Of a stretch of DNA of 64,000 nucleotides, positions 19,501 through 28,161 are shown piece after piece. The first letter of the stretch is position 1; the number at the start of each line of letters is the position of its first letter. The notes beneath the pieces are model-generated. The model made no database searches. It saw only the letters and a list, made by a program, of their open reading frames with translations, and had not been told where the DNA came from. This DNA comes from Thermosporothrix hazakensis (lineage in GTDB: Bacteria > Chloroflexota > Ktedonobacteria > Ktedonobacterales > Ktedonobacteraceae): NCBI RefSeq assembly GCF_003253565.1, contig NZ_QKUF01000013.1, positions 101,699 to 165,698 on the forward strand, in the 5' to 3' direction. Both the position numbers and the translations under genes were made by a program.

Positions 19501-19943
19501 GTCGTAATAAGCTGTTCAAGCTGTGCGGTCTGAAGCGTTTCAGGGAGGTCACACAGATCGACTTCCCGCAAGCAGAGATCCGCCCGGGCATGAATAACCT
19601 GCTGTACCTGCCTGTCTTTTGCAACAAGTGAAGTGCGTAGGATCTCGTGGCGGTGCTGAATTTCGCCCAACGTCTTTTTGAGGGCTGCAATATCGAGCTG
19701 CCCCTTGATACGCATTGCTGTAAATTCGTTGTAGGTTGCACTGTCTGCTTCGAGCTGGAGAAGAAACCAGAGCCGCTGCTGAGCAAAGGAAGCAGGAATA
19801 GCTTCCCCCTTCGGTCTGATGGGGATGCCAGCATACCGCGCCTCCTGGGGGTGAGAAGTACCGTGGAGACGCCTGGTCAGTAATGCGGCTTGCTTCTCGT
19901 TCAGGTTTGCTCGTTTTTTTGCTAATTCGTCTTTGATTGACAC
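16575..19943 (-). CDS. NRPS module C-A-T (specificity code read as DIWEITADDK)
   Basis: A 1122-residue single-module synthetase. After an N-terminal docking-like helix (MSIKDELAKKRANLNEKQAA) comes a condensation domain with HHTICDA near residue 180 (last Gly of HHxxxDG is Ala). The adenylation domain has YVIYTSGSTGRPKG, NAYGPTE, YKTGD and NKNGKIDR motifs, all intact, and the carrier domain has FFELGGHSLLA. Reading the ten pocket positions against GrsA gives D-I-W-E-I-T-A-D-D-K. The acidic residues suggest a cationic side chain; I recall similar codes for 2,4-diaminobutyrate, but that is tentative. It lies next to the MbtH gene, which such A domains often need. No thioesterase domain is attached, so the chain passes on in trans or is released by another protein. 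Confidence 0.93.
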   Translation of the reverse strand: MSIKDELAKKRANLNEKQAALLTRRLHGTSHPQEARYAGIPIRPKGEAIPASFAQQRLWFLLQLEADSATYNEFTAMRIKGQLDIAALKKTLGEIQHRHEILRTSLVAKDRQVQQVIHARADLCLREVDLCDLPETLQTAQLEQLITTEIRTPFDLTKSPLWRVALFKLSETEHYFLLIMHHTICDAWTLQLFLDELLTIYPALQSGQHSPLPIPDIQYADYAFWQQQTLTDSKIEQQLSYWKQLLDGPLPTLDLPTDRPRSAIRSNRGKRTYFTYPLELYRRLQRFNREEHVTLFMTLFAAFSILLSQYTRQDDIIIGTSVAGRTRPELEKLAGLFTNTLPLRTILDSQCSFREVVRDTRTMVLEAFSHQDVPFEKIVAELCPERNLSHNPLFQVMFLLQNGPVARKDPPGLTFIPQGLDNQTAKFDLELDIQETPQGLMGYMEYSTDLFDERTIRQIVGHYQHLLQQITEYPDLSLSRLSLLSAEEKHILTTRNRTETAYPADRCYHALFEEQVRRTPEALAIRDGDVHLTYQELNQRAEHLARFLRQAGVGPDRLVTLIAERGWKLLTAILAIFKAGGAYLPLEPSYPGERLAYILQQSASQLVLTTSEQLPSLQQYAVPIHNIDALLQQAPPPSSSQPQSEPKQLAYVIYTSGSTGRPKGVMIEQRAMINHLFAKIRDLELKPTDRVAQTASQCFDISVWQMLAPLLVGASVEIFSDEVTHNPVELFRQIAQQRITILEIVPALLHTALRFIDPSLDLSALRWLILTGEALAPDLVRHWFARYPSLPMLNAYGPTECADDVTHYPITAPLHEQRTVTPIGAPVANTRLYILNQAGELVPDGIIGELYIGGDGVGRGYLNSPGQTAEAFLPDPFSIRGGERLYKTGDLARWLPDGTLEYYGRVDTQVKIRGYRIEPGEIEAVLHQHPVVRQCVVLAQEDPSGQQQLVAFITCEKHLVAPEPTEFSHFLQGRLPDYMVPSFFSILPTIPLNKNGKIDRHALLALSRETPLPQEQIEQPRTPLEEVIQLIWCEVLEKEQIARNKSFFELGGHSLLAAQAMARIGEIFELDFPLRWLFEAPTIAGLAQTMLQDSTRRKRIEKTAEIVLQVLNMPDEAFSDDV

Positions 19944-19964
19944 GCTGCCCTCTCTGTTTGTCTG

Positions 19965-20177
19965 TTATTGTGCTTGTTGTGACATTTTTTGGCGCAAGCT
20001 CAGAGGCCTCATATCGGTCCAGACTTCTTTGACATAGTTCAGGCATTCATCTTTCGTTCCCTGTTTGCCTGTATCCCTCCATCCGCGAGGGATCTCTAAT
20101 GTGGTGGGCCAGATGGAATACTGCTCTTCATGATTGACGACAACTCTATAGGTCTCTGTGCCGAACGTTTCATCCAT
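19965..20177 (-). CDS. mbtH: MbtH-like protein
   Basis: A 70-residue protein with the full MbtH signature: NHEEQYSIWP, then P-x-GW in IPRGWRDTG, ECLNYVKEVWTDMRP and SLR. MbtH proteins bind NRPS adenylation domains and support their folding and activity. The start overlaps the end of the acyl-AMP ligase gene by 8 bases, and the NRPS gene begins 21 bases after its stop, so it is made together with both. It could serve all intact A domains of the cluster. Confidence 0.97.
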   Translation of the reverse strand: MDETFGTETYRVVVNHEEQYSIWPTTLEIPRGWRDTGKQGTKDECLNYVKEVWTDMRPLSLRQKMSQQAQ

Positions 20178-21984
20178 AGATATTCTCCTTCTTCTTTTCT
20201 TGCTGCTTCAGGCCACTCCAGAGAGAGAGGCTACCATCCAGAAACTTGGCCCGGCAGGCGCTCCGCTGTATTTTGCCACTCGATGTCTTCTGAATTCCCC
20301 CTACTTTGAGTAAGCCAATATGGGCGACCTGTACGTCATGTTCCAGGGCGACTGCTTCTCGAATCCGCTTCTGAATCGTGCTCGGTTGCATCAACTTTTC
20401 CTGCTCAGGTTCACCCTCTTTGGCTTGATAGCGGTGATCGACTTCGGCCACAATAACCAGTTGCTCCTGATTGTCCTCCTCAATAGAAAAGGCTGCACAG
20501 GTGCCCAGGCGTATAGCGGGATGTGCATTTTCAACAGTGACTTCGATATCTTGAGGGTAAAAATTGCGTCCGCGGATGATGATGACATCTTTCAGGCGTC
20601 CGACGAGAAAGAGTTCGCCGTCCTGGAGAAAGCCAAGATCGCCAGTGCGGAGGAAGGGACCTTCGTTGTTCTCTGTCAGGTAGGCATGGAAGGTTGTTTC
20701 GGTCTCTGTCGGACGTTGCCAGTAGCCATGCGCATTGCTCGGGCCCGCAACCCAGATTTCCCCGACGATCCCGTCAGGACAGGTTGTTCTCGTTTCAGGG
20801 TGAACAATCCGAACTTTTTGCCCATCAAGCACACGACCGCAGCTCACTGCTCTATGGATATTGCTGCTTGTTGGCTCAACTTCCACGATTTGCCGCTGTT
20901 CAAACTTTGACTTATTCACTGTTTTGGTAGAGCTGATTGCTTGTGCGGAGATACTGGAAACGACCAGAGTCGCTTCAGCCAACCCGTAAGCGGGAGCAAA
21001 AGCAGAACGACGGAAGCCATAGGGCGCAAAGACCCGCAAGAAGTTCTCCAATGTATCGTGATGGATCGGTTCCGCGCCGTTCATTGCCACGCGCCAATTG
21101 GATAAGTCCAGCCCTGCGCGTGATTCCGGTGTACTTCTTCTGGCACAGAGTTCATAGCCAAAGTTGGGGGCAAAGCTGTGCGTTGCGTGATAGCGAGATA
21201 TCGTCTGAAGCCAGCGCATGGGGCGTTGTAGAAAGGAGGCAGGAGCCATCAGGTAAACTCTGGAGCCGAGATAGAAGGGGAGCAGTATTCCGGCAATCAG
21301 GCCCATATCATGAAAGATAGGGAGCCAGGAGACGTAGCAGCCGGGTTCATCCGGGATATGCCAGAGATTGGCCTGACCCTTCAGATTATGCAGCAGGTTT
21401 CCATGACTGACCATAACGCCTTTTGGAGTCGAGGTAGAGCCAGATGTATATTGGAGAAACGCCAGTGTCCTGGCTTCTATGTCGAGCCCTTTCCAGCTCC
21501 CAGCGGCCTGTATGGAGATATCGTCTGTTGTCAACCATTGGAGATGTTCCAGTGCAGGAACACCCGCGAACCAGCGTTTCACATTTGCTTTAATCTGGGT
21601 TGTCGTGAGGATGATAGTTGCCTCACTGTCCTGTACGATAGCTTGAATTCGAGGAACAAAGCGTTCCGAATGCGGAGGGTAGGCAGGTATTGCCAGGACC
21701 CTGGCATAGAGGCAGGCAAAGAAGGCAGTAATATAGGGAAGCCCTGACGGATATAGCAGGATTGCTGATTTTCCAGAGAGGCCCAATGCCTGAAGGTGTG
21801 CTGCAATTGCTCTCGCCTGCGCATCTATATGTCGATACGTAATGTCGTCATTCTTTTCGTCTGCTTTAAAGTTCATAAAGGTACAGGCGATGTCATCGGG
21901 TTGTACTGTCGCTCGCCAGCGCATCAGTGCTACCAGATTTGTAATGTCTGTATTCGGGAACGCCTGTCTTTCTGGTGTGTACAT
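20170..21984 (-). CDS. Fatty acyl-AMP ligase (FAAL)
   Basis: A 604-residue stand-alone adenylating enzyme. Motifs: LQYTSGSTSTPKGVMVSHGN (P-loop), AYGLAEATL, then the FAAL-type C-terminus FLRTGDLGFLQDGELFLVGR and KDVIIIRGRNFYPQDIE, ending with a SSGKIQR lysine. The family activates a long-chain fatty acid as the acyl-AMP and transfers it to a carrier protein rather than to CoA. Within this cluster the natural acceptor is the N-terminal ACP of the 45236-53941 protein, which has the sequence style of FAAL-loaded ACPs (inference). It implies that the product begins with a fatty acyl chain. The gene follows the thioesterase gene by 140 bases and overlaps the MbtH gene. Confidence 0.93.
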   Translation of the reverse strand: MYTPERQAFPNTDITNLVALMRWRATVQPDDIACTFMNFKADEKNDDITYRHIDAQARAIAAHLQALGLSGKSAILLYPSGLPYITAFFACLYARVLAIPAYPPHSERFVPRIQAIVQDSEATIILTTTQIKANVKRWFAGVPALEHLQWLTTDDISIQAAGSWKGLDIEARTLAFLQYTSGSTSTPKGVMVSHGNLLHNLKGQANLWHIPDEPGCYVSWLPIFHDMGLIAGILLPFYLGSRVYLMAPASFLQRPMRWLQTISRYHATHSFAPNFGYELCARRSTPESRAGLDLSNWRVAMNGAEPIHHDTLENFLRVFAPYGFRRSAFAPAYGLAEATLVVSSISAQAISSTKTVNKSKFEQRQIVEVEPTSSNIHRAVSCGRVLDGQKVRIVHPETRTTCPDGIVGEIWVAGPSNAHGYWQRPTETETTFHAYLTENNEGPFLRTGDLGFLQDGELFLVGRLKDVIIIRGRNFYPQDIEVTVENAHPAIRLGTCAAFSIEEDNQEQLVIVAEVDHRYQAKEGEPEQEKLMQPSTIQKRIREAVALEHDVQVAHIGLLKVGGIQKTSSGKIQRSACRAKFLDGSLSLWSGLKQQEKKKENIYG

Positions 21985-22124
21985 TTTTTCTTTTCCCTTC
22001 GTTGCAGCAATTTAGCAGGTGAGCACGGTGCTATTGCCTCTTTCCCAGTATAGAAAGGAAACGCACCGGCTGTCATGTATCAAAGTGTGTATTTTCCTTG
22101 CTCCTTGAAGCCCATTCCGTTTTT

Positions 22125-22886
22125 CTATATATGTAGTCGATTCAATATCGGGATAAGCGCTTGAGTTATGCTCTGCAACAGTGCAGCCCTGTTGTCCTGA
22201 AGGAAGAAATGGGTGCCGGGGAGCATATGGAGTTCAAAGGTATTGCTTGTATACATACGCCACAGCAGAAGCTCCTGACGGCTGACTTTAGGATCATGTT
22301 CGCCGCCAAACGCAATCACAGGACAGGTGAGCGCAGGTCCATTCTTATGCTGATAGGTTTCAAACAGGGTAAAATCTGCGCGAATGGATGGCAATAGCAG
22401 AGACATGAGCTCACTGTTTTGCAGGACGCTCTCCGGTGTTCCCTGATAGGTGCGGAGCTGCTCGATTAGCTCCGCATCTGAGAGACGATGGAGAAAAGAA
22501 TGCCTGGGAGGAAGATGCGGAGCCCGGTGAGCGGAAACAAAGAGACATTCCGGTGCCCCGGGTAGCTGTTTGGCCAGAAGAAAGCAGATCAATGCGCCCA
22601 GACTATGGCCAAAAAAGGCGTATGGGTCTTGCAGATAGGGGGATAATGCTGCTTCCAGGGAGGTGATCAGGGTCTGCATATTGGTAATAGGAGGCTCTCG
22701 CAGGCGATTCTCCCGGCCCGGGAGCTGAATGGCGCACACCTCGATCTCGGGAGGTAGCATACGTTCCCACCCATAGAATGTAGATGCGCTGCCACCAGCA
22801 TAAGAAAAACAGAACAGCCGTAAATAGGCATGCGGGTTCGGCTTGAGGCAGTGAAGCCACTTTGTATTCTGGGTGCTGGTTCTCAT
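22125..22886 (-). CDS. Type II (editing) thioesterase
   Basis: A 253-residue alpha/beta hydrolase. It shows the type II thioesterase hallmarks: LRLFCFSYAGGSAS at the N-terminus, IQLPGREN, the nucleophile GHSLGA (Ser95), the acid in GGEHDPKVS (Asp198) and the His in LPGTHFFL (His226). These enzymes clear wrongly primed or stalled acyl groups from carrier domains of PKS and NRPS lines. The start codon lies 3 bases from the stop of the preceding C-A-T NRPS gene, so the two are probably translationally coupled. It is separate from, and does not replace, the reductive release domain encoded at 57483-61727. Confidence 0.95.
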   Translation of the reverse strand: MRTSTQNTKWLHCLKPNPHAYLRLFCFSYAGGSASTFYGWERMLPPEIEVCAIQLPGRENRLREPPITNMQTLITSLEAALSPYLQDPYAFFGHSLGALICFLLAKQLPGAPECLFVSAHRAPHLPPRHSFLHRLSDAELIEQLRTYQGTPESVLQNSELMSLLLPSIRADFTLFETYQHKNGPALTCPVIAFGGEHDPKVSRQELLLWRMYTSNTFELHMLPGTHFFLQDNRAALLQSITQALIPILNRLHI

Positions 22887-22889
22887 AGA

Positions 22890-25800
22890 TTATGGAATCC
22901 TCTCTTTATGCTCTTGCAGGAAGCCTGTCACTTCTTCATCGGAGAGGCATGAGACCTTCAGGAAGAGCTCTGCGATCGCTTTCATCCGTCCGTACTCCTG
23001 ACATTCCTGCTCAATTACCCGGCTGAGTTGTGCTACCGTTGGATGCTCTATCAACCAGAGTAGTGGAAGCTCTACCTCAAAGGTTTCATAGATGCCGGTC
23101 ATGAGAAGTGGGAGTTGTGAAGGCTGCCCGCCCAGATCGAAGAAGTTGTCATGGATGCCGACCTGCTCGGTTCCCAGGACCTGCCGCCAGAGAGTAAGCA
23201 GGACCTGTTCCAGTGCCGTGAGGGGCAGGTCAACCTGTGAAGGGGTCGGGAGCGCTCGATAGTCGATTTTTCCATTCTCGTTCAATGGGAGAGCTTCCAG
23301 AAAGATAAAGAAAGCGGGGAGCATATACGATGGTAAGCGCTGGCGCAGGAATTGGCGAAGCTGCTCGGGCTCGGGTTGCCATCCCTGAGCAGGGATAATG
23401 TAGGCGACGAGGCATTTATTCCCGGGTTCATCTTCTCTGAGCGTCAGCACACTCTGTCGGACCGAGGGGTGTTGGGAAAGAATGGCCTCAATTTCACCTG
23501 GCTCGATACGATACCCGCGTAATTTTATCTGAGCATCAAGGCGCCCCAGGTATTCAAGGGTTCCATTGGCCTGCCATCGGACTCTATCCCCGGTTTTATA
23601 CAGGCGGGCACCTTCCCGGTGACTGAATGGATCGGGCAAAAAGACTTCGGCTGTCCGTGCCGGATTATTCAAGTAGCCACGTCCGACACCAATGCCGCCG
23701 ACATACAATTCTCCGCTGACACCAACGGGAACTGGCTCTAGCTGTGGGGTAAGGACGTAGAGCTGTGTATTGGCAATCGGGCGTCCAATGGGTGTATACA
23801 TGGTTGAGGTTGCTACAGGTTCAGTCAGTCCGATTGTTGCGACATCATCGGAACATTCAGTAGGTCCATATGCATTGAGGAGGGGAATGTGAGGGTAGTG
23901 TTCAAACCAGGAACGGGTCAATGCGGGGGGCAGCGCTTCACCTGTCAGCAGCAACCAGCGTAATGATGGCAGAGATGGGAACTGTTTCGGTCCTTGCCGT
24001 TGCCACACGTCCAGCGCTATTTCAAGCAGGGAAGGAACAAGTTCCAGCAGCGTGATCTGATTCTGTTGAACCCGCTCAAACAGGGTATGTGGATCGCGTA
24101 AAAGCGAGTCCTCAAAAATGTGAACCTGAGCCCCGACCAGCAGCGGCGCGAGGAATTGCCAGATAGAGATGTCAAAACAGTGCGAGGCCGTTTGGGCTAC
24201 TCTATCTGTCTCTGTTATGTGGAGATCCGTAATCTTCGAGTAGAGATGATTGATCATTCCCTGCTGCGTTAGCATGGCTCCTTTAGGCTGGCCTGTTGAG
24301 CCAGAGGTATAGATCACATAGGCCAATTGCTCACCCGTGGTTTGAGCCGAGGGAGCTCTGCCTGATGGGGCGGTGGAAAGAAGCGCTTCTATATCCAGTA
24401 TGGTCATTGCCTGTTTTTCACGCTGTACCGCTTCAAGCTGCGGGAACAACTCGGGCGTGGTGAGGACATACTGACTGTTTTCAAGAAGGAGAGCAAGCCT
24501 GCTGGCTGGAGCATGTGGGTCGAGTGGAAGATAAGCTCCTCCCGCCTTGAAGATTGCCAGGAGCGCGGCGAGAAACTTCCAGCTTCGGGCTGCCAGAAGA
24601 GCTACAATGACCTCTGTTCCGACACCGCAGGCCCGCAAATGATGGGCAAGGATAGTGGCCCGGCTATTCAGTTCCGCATAAGTGACGCGTATCTCTCCAT
24701 CCATAACAGCCAGGGCGGAAGGTGTTTTTGCAACCTGAGCTTCAAATAACTGGATGAAGCCAGTGTGATACGGATATGGCCGGGTGGTACTGTTCCAGGT
24801 TGAAAGCAATCGCTCCCTTTCGGGCTCGGAGAGCAGGGGGAGCGAGGCAATATGCTGAGAGCTGCTTGTTGCCATGAGAGAGAGCACGCGGGAGAAGTGA
24901 TTGCACAAAGTGGCGATAAAATCGGCGTCAAAAAGATCCGTTGTATATTCCAGATAGCCGGATATCCCCTGTGGGCCTTCCCGAAGGTTTAGCATAAGGT
25001 CGAATTTGGCTGTTGTATGTTCCAGCTCCTCAAGGGGCGTAATCTGAACATGCTCGATTCCATTATGTACAGGGGGAACATTTTGGAGCACAAGCATGGT
25101 CTGAAAAATGGGGGTGTGGCTTGTACTGCGCCCGGGTTGCAGGTATTCAACCAGGCGTTCAAAGGCGATATCCTGATGAGCATAGGCTTCGAGCGCAACG
25201 TTCCGAGTTCTCCTTATCAATTCCTGGCAGCTCGGGTTGCCATGCAGATCAAGTCTGAGCGCGAGGGTATTTGCAAACAACCCGATGATAGGCTCAAACT
25301 CAGGACGAGTTCGTCCAGCGATAAGGGTACCTATAATGATCTCTTCCTGATGCGTATATCGGTACAGCGTGAGCGCAAAGGCCGCCAGCAGGATCATAAA
25401 GAGAGTTGCCCCTTCCTGGCGGCTGAATGCCTGTAGTTGCCGGTACAAAGCGTATGGAAGAGTGATAGGATAGCGGCTCCCGCTGGTTGATTGTATGGCG
25501 GGTCGGAGTCGTGTGGTGGGTAACTCAAGCACAGGAAGAGGGCCACCAAGCTGTTTTTTCCAGTAGGCGAGCTGCTGTTGAAACCGCTTATCCTGTTCAA
25601 AGGCTTGCTGTTGCCAGTGAGCAAAGTCGGTATATTGAATGGTCAGTGGTGATAGCTGGCATACCTTCCCCTGCCGAAACGTCTCATACAGGTGAAGGAA
25701 CTCGCGGTTAAACAGAGCAATAGACCATGCATCACAGATGCTATGATGCAGTACCGTTAGCAAGATATAGTCTTCCAGGTCCAGACGAATCAGTGTTGTG

Positions 25801-26291
25801 CGCCAGAGGACACCATCTGTCAGAGAGAAAAGCCGCTGAGACTCATTACTGATGTATGCATACGCGGCGGACTCTCGTTCTTCACGGGTTGATTGCTCAC
25901 AGGAGAGTAGATGAAAGGGAAAAGGTGCTTGCTCTTCGGAGAAGACAACCAGTTGAATATGCTCGATATCAAGTTGAAAATGGCTGCGTAGCATCTCATG
26001 TCGATGCTGCATAGTGCGCAGGGCGTGGGCGACTATGGCTTCATCGAGGGGGCCCTGAAAACGAAGGGCTATATGCTCATTGTATGCTGGCGATTTCGGG
26101 TCCAATTGTTGCAGGAACCAGATACGTTTCTGGGCAGAAGAGGCGCTGACGATGGGAGAGGGAGGCCGTTTCGGTATGGCTTCTCTCTGAGGGCCAGGGC
26201 TCTCTTCTCTTTTCAAGCGCTTTTGCAGTGAGGCTTGTTGAGAGAGCGATAACTGTTGTTTGCGTTTTGCAAGTTCATCGCGTAGTGACAT
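22890..26291 (-). CDS. NRPS module C-A-T (specificity code read as DIWELTADDK)
   Basis: A 1133-residue single module with the same plan as the 16575-19943 protein: docking-like helix MSLRDELAKRKQQLSLSQQA, condensation domain with HHSICDA, adenylation domain with YVIYTSGSTGQPKG, NAYGPTE, YKTGD and NENGKIDY, and a carrier domain. The carrier motif reads FFDLGGQPSQLP rather than GGHSLLA: the conserved Ser is still present, but the following residues are unusual. The pocket residues read D-I-W-E-L-T-A-D-D-K, differing from the sister module only by Leu/Ile, so both should load the same amino acid, possibly a basic one such as diaminobutyrate (tentative). It lies 44 bases after the ABC permease gene. 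It presumably extends the chain coming from the PKS proteins. Confidence 0.93.
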   Translation of the reverse strand: MSLRDELAKRKQQLSLSQQASLQKRLKREESPGPQREAIPKRPPSPIVSASSAQKRIWFLQQLDPKSPAYNEHIALRFQGPLDEAIVAHALRTMQHRHEMLRSHFQLDIEHIQLVVFSEEQAPFPFHLLSCEQSTREERESAAYAYISNESQRLFSLTDGVLWRTTLIRLDLEDYILLTVLHHSICDAWSIALFNREFLHLYETFRQGKVCQLSPLTIQYTDFAHWQQQAFEQDKRFQQQLAYWKKQLGGPLPVLELPTTRLRPAIQSTSGSRYPITLPYALYRQLQAFSRQEGATLFMILLAAFALTLYRYTHQEEIIIGTLIAGRTRPEFEPIIGLFANTLALRLDLHGNPSCQELIRRTRNVALEAYAHQDIAFERLVEYLQPGRSTSHTPIFQTMLVLQNVPPVHNGIEHVQITPLEELEHTTAKFDLMLNLREGPQGISGYLEYTTDLFDADFIATLCNHFSRVLSLMATSSSQHIASLPLLSEPERERLLSTWNSTTRPYPYHTGFIQLFEAQVAKTPSALAVMDGEIRVTYAELNSRATILAHHLRACGVGTEVIVALLAARSWKFLAALLAIFKAGGAYLPLDPHAPASRLALLLENSQYVLTTPELFPQLEAVQREKQAMTILDIEALLSTAPSGRAPSAQTTGEQLAYVIYTSGSTGQPKGAMLTQQGMINHLYSKITDLHITETDRVAQTASHCFDISIWQFLAPLLVGAQVHIFEDSLLRDPHTLFERVQQNQITLLELVPSLLEIALDVWQRQGPKQFPSLPSLRWLLLTGEALPPALTRSWFEHYPHIPLLNAYGPTECSDDVATIGLTEPVATSTMYTPIGRPIANTQLYVLTPQLEPVPVGVSGELYVGGIGVGRGYLNNPARTAEVFLPDPFSHREGARLYKTGDRVRWQANGTLEYLGRLDAQIKLRGYRIEPGEIEAILSQHPSVRQSVLTLREDEPGNKCLVAYIIPAQGWQPEPEQLRQFLRQRLPSYMLPAFFIFLEALPLNENGKIDYRALPTPSQVDLPLTALEQVLLTLWRQVLGTEQVGIHDNFFDLGGQPSQLPLLMTGIYETFEVELPLLWLIEHPTVAQLSRVIEQECQEYGRMKAIAELFLKVSCLSDEEVTGFLQEHKERIP

Positions 26292-26334
26292 AAGTAGCTC
26301 TGCTTCCTTCTCTGTGGAGACTCAAGTTCATGCG

Positions 26335-27123
26335 TTAATATTGGCCTAAGGAGCCATTACGTCTGGCAATAGCGTCGCAGCAGAAGAAGATAATGCTCCC
26401 GAGAATGATATAAGCGACAGAATTGATCAGGAGAGCGATCAGACTTCCATCTCCCCAGACTGCTGCAAGCGTCTTATTATTGAGCATGACTGAGCGCAAT
26501 ACAATAATGCCCTGTGTGATTGGAAGGGTATTGGCGATCGCTGCCAGCCAATCGGGGAAGAGCGCAACCGGTAGTAATGCGCCTGTGAGAAAGAGCATCA
26601 GATTCTGGGTGAGGTCGGCCAGAGCATCGATTTGTTTGAACACAAGCGCGGCCCCGCTGATCGCAAGAGAGAAGCCAAATAGCCCGCTCAGGGTGAGCAG
26701 CAGAACAGGGATGCCCTCCCAGTGAAAGTTGTACTGGATATGAAAGACAACAACAATGCCACAGAGCGGTATGATAAACATAATGGTGGCTACGACCAGG
26801 ATCGCAAGCATGCGTCCGATCATCAAGATAGCTGGTGGAACCGGGCTCATATATGTCTGTTCTAACGTACCGGCCTGAGCCTCCCCAATCAGTTCAGAGC
26901 CAGTGCTTAAAATCATGATACGAGCATAGAACCAGATGACATACCCGAGTAATGTGTTCGCCAGTTGCGGTGCCTCCAGACGACCGCCCCCAACAAAAAA
27001 GCTGATCCCGATGTAGAGTAAAACAATTTCCAGCACCTGCATACAAACGTTAAACTTATAGCTCCATAAAAGGATCAGGCGCCGATGAATCTCATTGTAG
27101 AGCGCTTGTAAGATGATGCTCAT
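26335..27123 (-). CDS. ABC-2 type transporter permease
   Basis: A 262-residue membrane protein with about six hydrophobic segments and the ABC-2 permease pattern (LEQTYMSPVPPAILMIGR coupling segment; GALLPVALFPDWLAAIANTLP near the fifth helix). I chose the ATG at 27123, behind AAAGGGG, over an upstream start at 27150. The gene then overlaps the end of the ATPase gene by 32 bases. With the ATPase it forms a drug-exporter-type transporter. Its position inside the biosynthetic operon suggests product export or self-protection. Confidence 0.9.
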   Translation of the reverse strand: MSIILQALYNEIHRRLILLWSYKFNVCMQVLEIVLLYIGISFFVGGGRLEAPQLANTLLGYVIWFYARIMILSTGSELIGEAQAGTLEQTYMSPVPPAILMIGRMLAILVVATIMFIIPLCGIVVVFHIQYNFHWEGIPVLLLTLSGLFGFSLAISGAALVFKQIDALADLTQNLMLFLTGALLPVALFPDWLAAIANTLPITQGIIVLRSVMLNNKTLAAVWGDGSLIALLINSVAYIILGSIIFFCCDAIARRNGSLGQY

Positions 27124-28096
27124 GCGTGTCCCCTTTCCTGGCACCGTCAATCAGATCAATAAAGATGTCTTCCAGATTTGGTTCTTCACGGCTCATCGAA
27201 AGCACGTTCAAGTTAAGCTGAATAAGGCGTGCAAGGGTCTCCTGAAGCATGGTTTGATTTTCGAGTCTACCTGAGAGAATCGTATTTTCGTCCTCGGTTT
27301 CAATTGTGAAAGCGGGGAAATCCTGTCTCTGCTGACTGGTAAGGGTTCCCTTGATTTTTATACTGTAGAATTCTCCGGGGCCAAGTTTATCAAGCAGTAC
27401 ATCGAGTGGCTGATCTGCCAGGATGCTCCCTTTCTGTATAATCGCAATACGGTGACAGAGCGCCTGAGCAATATCGAGCTGGTGGGTGGTGAGGACAATC
27501 GTTTTGCCGCGTTCATGTGCCAGTTTCCATATCCACTCTTTCACCACACGGGCCGCTTCAATATCCAGTCCAAGCGTGGGTTCGTCAAGTAAGATAACGG
27601 GCGGATCTGCGATCAGTGCGCAGGCAATGGCGACCTTTTGCTGCATTCCACGGGAGAACTCACGTATTTCGGTGTGGCGACGATCCCATAAGTCCAGGTC
27701 ATGCAGCAGTTCAGTGCCGCGTTGTTTGATCTCCCGAGGATAGCATCCTTTCAGGCGCCCAAAGTAAAGAAGATTTTGCCATGCAGAAAGTCTCCAGTGG
27801 ATGTTACGGGTTCCTTCAAGCACGGCACCGATCTGGCGCATTGCGTTCCAGCGTTCGCGAATGACGTCGTAACCATTGACATAGATGTGTCCGGTCGTTG
27901 GACGAATCAAGCCGCAGATCATTTTAATGGTGGTTGTTTTTCCTGCCCCATTTGGGCCAAGAAAGCCGAAGATTTGTCCGGCGGGAACAGTCAAATTCAG
28001 TGGCCTGACCGCGTTGATCTCCTGCTTTTTGCCTTTGTAATAGGTCTTGCTGATCTGCTCAATTATGATAGCCGGTTTGTTTGGTGTTGTCTCCAT
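27092..28096 (-). CDS. ABC transporter ATP-binding protein (drug-exporter type)
   Basis: A 334-residue ATPase with all nucleotide-binding motifs: Walker A GPNGAGKTTT, signature EFSRGMQQKV (Ser-Arg-Gly form typical of exporter ATPases rather than LSGGQ), Walker B VILLDEPTLGLD and switch TTHQ. A C-terminal extension of ~90 residues follows, as in DrrA/NodI-like exporters. The start is taken as ATG 28096 (METTPNKP) behind AGAGGAG; an upstream in-frame ATG at 28147 lacks a good ribosome site. It pairs with the ABC-2 permease and probably exports the cluster's product. Confidence 0.93.
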   Translation of the reverse strand: METTPNKPAIIIEQISKTYYKGKKQEINAVRPLNLTVPAGQIFGFLGPNGAGKTTTIKMICGLIRPTTGHIYVNGYDVIRERWNAMRQIGAVLEGTRNIHWRLSAWQNLLYFGRLKGCYPREIKQRGTELLHDLDLWDRRHTEIREFSRGMQQKVAIACALIADPPVILLDEPTLGLDIEAARVVKEWIWKLAHERGKTIVLTTHQLDIAQALCHRIAIIQKGSILADQPLDVLLDKLGPGEFYSIKIKGTLTSQQRQDFPAFTIETEDENTILSGRLENQTMLQETLARLIQLNLNVLSMSREEPNLEDIFIDLIDGARKGDTHEHHLTSALQ

Positions 28097-28161
28097 ACGG
28101 CTCCTCTTCTTCTGATGGCATAGTATGAAAGAGAGAATCCCCCACACTATGCCGGCTTCTG

